From: Candidatus Saccharibacteria bacterium UBA3218
GTDB lineage: Bacteria > Patescibacteriota > Saccharimonadia > Saccharimonadales > Saccharimonadaceae
DNA length: 9,269 nt
NCBI GenBank assembly: GCA_002363125.1
Contig: DEWE01000012.1
Location: 1 to 9,269, forward strand
Direction: 5' to 3'
The notes beneath the pieces are model-generated. The model ran no database searches. It was given only the letters and a program-made list of their open reading frames with translations, and was not told the origin of the DNA. Positions 6,041 to 9,269 of the stretch are shown here, in pieces; position 1 is the stretch's first letter, and the number at the start of each line of letters is the position of its first letter. The position numbers and the translations under genes are program-made.

Positions 6041-6173
6041 AAGGAGATTATAACATAGGACGGGTCCTGACCGAACCTATTTTTCTCGAGAGCGCTCCGG
6101 GGCGCTAGCCCAAGTCTTACTCTCTTCGAAAAATAGGTTTCGGTCACCCGTCTCGTTATAATCTATCCTTATG
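6038..6173. repeat. 136-bp near-perfect palindrome spanning the tsaB start and tsaE 3' end
   Basis: Paired blocks, outside to inside: 6038-6045 with 6166-6173, 6046-6054 with 6155-6163, 6060-6065 with 6146-6151, 6069-6073 with 6141-6145, 6074-6084 with 6129-6139, and 6088-6092 with 6120-6124. Only 1-5 base bulges lie between blocks. The core is GC-rich with an inner AGCGC/GCGCT hairpin. The right arm encodes the last ~32 residues of TsaE. The left arm supplies the tsaE stop codon, the tsaB -10 box and the tsaB ATG. In tsaE mRNA the structure could also end transcription. The origin is probably an inverted duplication or a palindromic element. Confidence 0.9.
6047..6055 (-). promoter_or_regulatory. 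Extended -10 promoter of tsaB, leaderless
   Basis: On the minus strand TGTTATAAT occupies 6055-6047 and is followed by 6 bases and the ATG at 6040. Standard spacing puts +1 exactly on the A of ATG. The box lies within the left arm of the 6038-6173 palindrome, and its mirror copy sits inside tsaE at 6157-6162. Confidence 0.75.
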
Positions 6174-6550
6174 ATATATCTATCATTAGGAAGGAAGTCT
6201 TCAACAGATTCGCCCCATTCAATTACGATGATGTTTTTGGGGTTGGTGAGGTTTTCGGTGAGGTCTTCTGTCATAAGGCCAGGGTCTTGGAGGCGATAAA
6301 AATCATAATGGATTAAACGGCCACCGTTTTTGAGGGCGTAAGACTTGGAAATAGTGAAACTAGGGCTAGTGATGGGGTCTTTGATGCCTAATCCTTCGGC
6401 GAGACCACGGGTGAAGGTGGTTTTGCCAGCACCAACGTCACCAATGAGTTCGATAACCACAGGTGCTAGCGGTTTTTTTTGGCGAGCCGTTACCCGCCTA
6501 GCGAGTGATTTACCGAAGTCCAACATTTCTTGTTCTGAGGTAATTCTCAT
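6077..6550 (-). CDS. tsaE: TsaE, ATPase of tRNA t6A biosynthesis
   Basis: TsaE is a P-loop ATPase that binds the TsaB-TsaD complex and drives turnover during t6A37 synthesis. Visible motifs are Walker A GDVGAGKTT (37-45), SPSFTISKSY, HYDFYRL and VIEWGE, all typical and in order. The start is ATG at 6550, giving 157 aa, because the extended -10 TGTTATAAT (6565-6557) puts +1 on that base. An upstream in-frame ATG at 6568 would lie within the promoter. The C-terminus is unusual: after RIDYNETGDRN the sequence runs through the arm and GC-rich core of the palindrome, encoding KTWASAPERSREK and ending in its other arm. That tail is not a TsaE feature I know. tsaB follows on the same strand; murC is divergent. 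Confidence 0.95.
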   Translation of the reverse strand: MRITSEQEMLDFGKSLARRVTARQKKPLAPVVIELIGDVGAGKTTFTRGLAEGLGIKDPITSPSFTISKSYALKNGGRLIHYDFYRLQDPGLMTEDLTENLTNPKNIIVIEWGESVEDFLPNDRYIIRIDYNETGDRNLFFEESKTWASAPERSREK

Positions 6551-6556
6551 TCTGTA

Positions 6557-6565
6557 ATTATAACA
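6557..6565 (-). promoter_or_regulatory. Extended -10 promoter of tsaE, leaderless
   Basis: Minus-strand TGTTATAAT (6565-6557) is followed by 6 bases and then ATG at 6550, the expected +1. It fixes the tsaE start. It is one of two outward-facing -10 boxes at the ends of an inverted repeat. Confidence 0.78.
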
Positions 6566-6627
6566 CAACCCCTCTGAAGACCGTAAGCTCGGGCGAACGC
6601 CCTTGAGTGTGTCCGAAGAGGGGTTTG

Positions 6628-6636
6628 TGTTATAAT
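6628..6636 (+). promoter_or_regulatory. Extended -10 promoter of murC, near-leaderless
   Basis: TGTTATAAT (6628-6636), 7 bases, then ATG 6644, with predicted +1 at 6643. No -35 match is visible at 16-18 bp; the expected region is within the palindrome arm. Confidence 0.78.
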
Positions 6637-6643
6637 TGTTACT

Positions 6644-7867
6644 ATGAATATATATATCTCAGGGATATCGGGGACAGGAATGGGGCCTCTGGCGTTGATG
6701 GCGAAGCAGGCTGGCATGAATGTGTGTGGGTCGGATCTGAATGAGGGCGCGATTTATGATGAGCTAATTGCGGCTGGAATTGGAGTAGAGATTGGCGAGC
6801 AGGATGGGGAATTTTTGAAAGCCCAGCTGGATAAGGGGGTGGATTGGTTTGTTTATACCTCGGCTTTACCAGAAACCCATGCGGAGCTTTTGATGGCAAG
6901 AGAAGCGGGTATAAAATGTACAAAAAGAGATGATTTTACGGCATTTTTGGTAGAAAAATTGGGACTTAAGATGGTGGCGGTAGCGGGGACACATGGCAAG
7001 ACTACGACTACGGCAATGATTGTGTGGGCGGCTTTGGAGCTTGGTTTGCCAGTTTCTTATATTGTGGGGACTACACTTGGATTTGCGACATCTGGTGCAT
7101 ATAAACCAGGGGATAAGTATTTTGTGTATGAAGCGGATGAGTATGATCGGAATTTTTTGAAATATCATCCGTGGCTTGCGGTGATTCCGGCAGTGTCTTA
7201 TGACCATCCGGATATTTATCCTACGAGGGAAGATTACGAGGCAGCTTTTTTGCAATTTGAAGCGCAGAGTGAAAAGGTGATAAAAGATACTGGAGGCGCG
7301 GATGAATTTAGACTAGCTGGCGAAGTGCGGAGACATGATGCGGCTTTGGCGCTTGAGGCGATAATGGAGATGGTGCCAGAAGTTTCGCGAGAAAAGATAG
7401 TGGAAATTCTAAATAGATTTCCTGGTGTGGGGCGAAGATTTGAAAAAATAGCGGATGGAGTGTACACAGATTATGCACATCATCCGGAAGAGATTACAGC
7501 GACGATGGATGTCGTGAAGGATGAAAAGCGACTTCACGGATATAAGGGCGTGGTGGTGGTGTATCAGCCACATCAAAACACGCGCCAGCATGAGGTGAGA
7601 GATGAATATAAGAATGCATTCGATGGTGTAGACAAGATATATTGGTTGCCGACATATCTCACACGGGAAAATCCGTATCTACCAGTCTTAACGCCAAAAG
7701 AGCTGATCGAGGGACTAGCAAATAAAGAAGTGGCGGAAGTGGCGGATACTGATAAAGATTTGGTGGTGAACTTACGCAGGTATTTAGACGAGGGGTATTT
7801 GGTGATTTTGATGACGGCTGGCCCGGCGGACGGGTGGCTAAGAGAAAATTTTAGCAAGGAAAACTAG
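6644..7867 (+). CDS. murC: UDP-N-acetylmuramate--L-alanine ligase (MurC)
   Basis: MurC is a cytosolic ATP-dependent ligase adding L-Ala to UDP-MurNAc, the first amino acid of the peptidoglycan stem. The N-terminal Rossmann domain has GISGTGMG (from residue 7) and GSDLNEG. The ATP site is GTHGKTTTT (115-123, K119), with the metal/substrate motif EADEYDR from 163, SYDHPDIYP, and the C-terminal FPGVGRRFE and DYAHHPEE (276-283), then YQPHQNTR. At 407 aa it is shorter than the usual ~450-490, chiefly in the central region between SYDHPD and FPGVG. There the usual G-x-H-N-x-x-N signature reads GEVRRHDAAL, so the second residue of the HN pair is D. The Mpl recycling ligase was considered, but the N-terminus fits MurC better. 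Monocistronic, divergent from tsaE. Confidence 0.93.
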   Translation: MNIYISGISGTGMGPLALMAKQAGMNVCGSDLNEGAIYDELIAAGIGVEIGEQDGEFLKAQLDKGVDWFVYTSALPETHAELLMAREAGIKCTKRDDFTAFLVEKLGLKMVAVAGTHGKTTTTAMIVWAALELGLPVSYIVGTTLGFATSGAYKPGDKYFVYEADEYDRNFLKYHPWLAVIPAVSYDHPDIYPTREDYEAAFLQFEAQSEKVIKDTGGADEFRLAGEVRRHDAALALEAIMEMVPEVSREKIVEILNRFPGVGRRFEKIADGVYTDYAHHPEEITATMDVVKDEKRLHGYKGVVVVYQPHQNTRQHEVRDEYKNAFDGVDKIYWLPTYLTRENPYLPVLTPKELIEGLANKEVAEVADTDKDLVVNLRRYLDEGYLVILMTAGPADGWLRENFSKEN

Positions 7868-7884
7868 ATTTTTGATAATGTCTA

Positions 7885-7893
7885 TGCTAATAT
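7885..7893 (+). promoter_or_regulatory. Extended -10 promoter of the 166-aa membrane protein gene
   Basis: TGCTAATAT (7885-7893) is preceded by TA as in the 3661 promoter (TATGCTA shared). ATG 7902 is 8 bases after the box, predicted +1 near 7900. An overlapping TATAGT (7891-7896) is less well placed. Confidence 0.6.
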
Positions 7894-7901
7894 AGTAATA
7901 T

Positions 7902-8402
7902 ATGGCAGACGAGAAGAGAGGTAGTAATAAAGGCTTAGTTGTTTTGCTGTGCCTACTTTTGGTGGTGATTGTGGGGTTGGGAGTAGGTTTAGTTTTTGTG
8001 TTTAACGGTAATGATAATATTGATGAGGTGGTTGCTGAGTATGACCCTGTGAAATTAGTCGTGGATGAGATTGATACAATAGGTAATCCTACAGTAGAGC
8101 AAATAGTTGATATATATCAAAAATATATAGATTCTACTGATAATTTAAAACTAAAAGTGGATCTATTGAGATCTAGGATTATTTCCGTCCAGGAAATTGA
8201 TCTTTATTATGGTGGTGGCGAGTTGATGATTAATGATGCTATAGCTATTGATGACATATTACAAAGCATAGATTCGGCCGTTGGGGTAATAAATGTCGCT
8301 AATACTTATGGTAACAATGAATTATCGTCGAGATATGGTGACATATTAAAAAATAGACAGATTAAACAAGGCATCAATGTTAACATGGAGACAAAAGAAT
8401 GA
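7902..8402 (+). CDS. Membrane-anchored protein of unknown family, 166 aa
   Basis: After a short basic N-terminus (MADEKRGSNK) there is one strong membrane helix (about 12-34). The remaining ~130 residues are probably outside the cell and helical: DPVKLVVDEIDTIG, VEQIVDIYQKYIDS, LKLKVDLLRSRIIS and an Ile/Asp-rich stretch IAIDDILQSIDSAV. There is no Cys after the membrane helix, no catalytic motif and no recognised family. The overall plan (short N-terminus, anchor, helical exterior) resembles the proteins of the 3677-4551 pair. The stop TGA overlaps the next start (ATGA), so it is coupled with a large secreted protein. A role as membrane partner or assembly factor for that protein is inferred from position only. 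Confidence 0.82.
   Translation: MADEKRGSNKGLVVLLCLLLVVIVGLGVGLVFVFNGNDNIDEVVAEYDPVKLVVDEIDTIGNPTVEQIVDIYQKYIDSTDNLKLKVDLLRSRIISVQEIDLYYGGGELMINDAIAIDDILQSIDSAVGVINVANTYGNNELSSRYGDILKNRQIKQGINVNMETKE
8387..8390 (+). promoter_or_regulatory. Shine-Dalgarno for the secreted protein at 8399
   Basis: GGAG lies 8 bases before ATG 8399, inside the upstream gene, as expected for an operon-internal start. A second ATG follows immediately at 8402. Confidence 0.6.
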
Positions 8403-9269
8403 TGAAGAGACATTGTATTTGTTTAATATTCGCTTGCTTTATTTGTGCGTTTTTGATGTATAGTAGTGCATTTGCTGCTGATTTTAGTAGTGAGCAGGAT
8501 TGTTTAAATAAAAGTGGTGGGAGGAGCGAAATAGATGCCGTACAGTGGGTATGCAAGGAAAAAATAAAAGACGATGCATCTAATTATTGTGCTATATGGA
8601 TTGGTAGTAGTGACTCGTCCAGTACAATTATAGATGTTACATCCTTGAGTGGTACTACCACTGTTTATTTTTATGGGATGTGTACTAATGGTGCAATTAG
8701 TGCCGTGAACGTGGGAATTAATGATGCCAGTGATAATGGTGCGATTCCTAATCCGGGCGACGTTGCACGTGGTACATGGGGATCACCAAGCGGGGGGGTA
8801 GGGGTTGAATTAGATGTCGGGAAATTTGTTAACGGAATTACGGCTAACAATGGTGTATATAGTAGGAAGGTTAATATATATCGTTGCAACGCTAATAATA
8901 TAAGTAGTTGTGCTACACATGGTAGCACCATTGGGATTAGGCGCAAATTGGTTCTTAGGGGATACGCTATAGATACGGAAGGTAATTCAGTGAACTATGA
9001 TGTTAGTGGACTTGGGTGGGAACAGAACGTTCTCTATGGCAACGATGCGTCGCCTATCACAGCCAAAGAAGTTAATGGATATACTTTTTTAGGCTGGTAT
9101 GATCTCTCCAATTCTGGCGGTAAATACTCTGAATCTTTAGAGCCGCTTACTAGAGAATTAAGTCTTACAGTAAGAGGTATGACTAATGACAAGAATGTAC
9201 ATGCTGTTTACGAGAAAAATACTTTTACTGGAAAAATAGAAGTGACAGACAACAAAGTGTCTAACAACA
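8399..9269 (+). CDS. Secreted protein with InlB-type (Listeria-Bacteroides) repeat, 3' end outside window
   Basis: The frame is open from ATG 8399 to the window edge, 290 residues so far. A signal peptide (MMKRH, hydrophobic Cys-rich core, AFA at 24-26) is followed by a Ser/Asn/Gly-rich extracellular region of about 190 residues with scattered Cys that may form disulfides. Residues about 222-273 show the InlB B-repeat / Flg_new pattern: VNGYTFLGWYD (225-235), a Gly-rich turn, then ending in VHAVYEKN (267-274). These beta-grasp-like repeats are common in long bacterial surface adhesins and often occur in tandem. More repeats and a C-terminal anchor may lie beyond the window. It is coupled to the preceding anchored protein by an ATGA overlap. 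The specific ligand is unknown. Confidence 0.88.
   Translation, partial: MMKRHCICLIFACFICAFLMYSSAFAADFSSEQDCLNKSGGRSEIDAVQWVCKEKIKDDASNYCAIWIGSSDSSSTIIDVTSLSGTTTVYFYGMCTNGAISAVNVGINDASDNGAIPNPGDVARGTWGSPSGGVGVELDVGKFVNGITANNGVYSRKVNIYRCNANNISSCATHGSTIGIRRKLVLRGYAIDTEGNSVNYDVSGLGWEQNVLYGNDASPITAKEVNGYTFLGWYDLSNSGGKYSESLEPLTRELSLTVRGMTNDKNVHAVYEKNTFTGKIEVTDNKVSNN

Larger units (their letters stand above)
6556..6637. repeat. 82-bp inverted repeat carrying the divergent tsaE and murC promoters
   Basis: The arms 6556-6568/6625-6637 (13 bp) and 6569-6575/6617-6623 (7 bp) pair perfectly, with one bulged T at 6624. The GC-rich core holds GGGC-GAAC-GCCC (6591-6602). Each arm ends in an outward-facing extended -10 box, so the outermost 9 bp of the palindrome are themselves the promoter elements. 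Any transcription from outside would read a strong hairpin. Confidence 0.88.

Noticed and set aside
6551..6568. Longer tsaE start at ATG 6568 (six extra residues MCYNYR)
   Set aside because: Those codons lie over the -10 box and its spacing to ATG 6550, so the predicted transcript would begin after them.
1666..8402. Recoded TGA (Gly) as in Gracilibacteria/Absconditabacteria
   Set aside because: TGA at 1666-1668 ends a gene directly before a terminator, and TGA at 8400-8402 ends a gene directly overlapping a start. Recognisable proteins contain no internal TGA.
8671..8946. 91-codon minus-strand frame
   Set aside because: It lies opposite the continuous secreted-protein frame that starts at 8399 with a signal peptide and ribosome site.

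Overview
The window looks like a chromosome segment from a small-genome Patescibacterium (CPR), most probably a Saccharibacterium (TM7). That is an inference from style, not a database match. The evidence is tight gene packing, extended -10 promoters placed directly on start codons, minimal versions of housekeeping enzymes, a fibro-slime surface protein and many short membrane-anchored or secreted proteins of no recognised family. TGA acts as stop (1666-1668 and 8400-8402), so the recoded Gracilibacteria/Absconditabacteria code is unlikely. G exceeds C on the + strand even across the two minus-strand genes, which suggests that + is the leading replication strand. The leucine-rich repeats at the left edge break this pattern.

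Layout: 1-1188 is the 3' part of a leucine-rich-repeat surface protein with ten 21-residue repeats, a Pro-rich linker, a TPETG motif and a membrane anchor, followed by a terminator. A small unknown gene (1318-1668) has its own promoter and a strong Shine-Dalgarno, then a terminator. lepA (1734-3632) encodes elongation factor 4 and carries a roughly 43-codon, hairpin-rich, very GC-rich in-frame insert. 3677-5706 is an envelope cluster: a secreted helical protein, a single-pass membrane protein translationally coupled to it, and a two-pass-anchored fibro-slime protein. On the minus strand lie tsaE (6077-6550) and a half-length tsaB (5708-6040), two tRNA t6A-modification genes. A 136-bp near-perfect palindrome joins them. 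A second palindrome with a -10 box at each end separates tsaE from divergent murC (6644-7867, peptidoglycan synthesis). The right end holds a second envelope pair: a membrane-anchored protein (7902-8402) overlapping a secreted protein with an InlB/Listeria-Bacteroides-type repeat (8399 to the window edge).

Working together: lepA, tsaB/tsaE and murC are core functions (translation quality, tRNA modification, wall precursor synthesis). They are interleaved with at least three loci for surface-exposed proteins, as expected of an episymbiont that interacts with a host cell.

The most striking observations are three. (i) Transcription units divide into two start classes: promoter-proximal genes are nearly all leaderless, with the -10 box 6-9 nt before ATG, while operon-internal genes have Shine-Dalgarno sequences. 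(ii) There are GC-rich hairpin insertions or palindromes inside or at the end of essential genes (lepA, tsaE). (iii) A short module is shared between the LRR protein and the fibro-slime protein.
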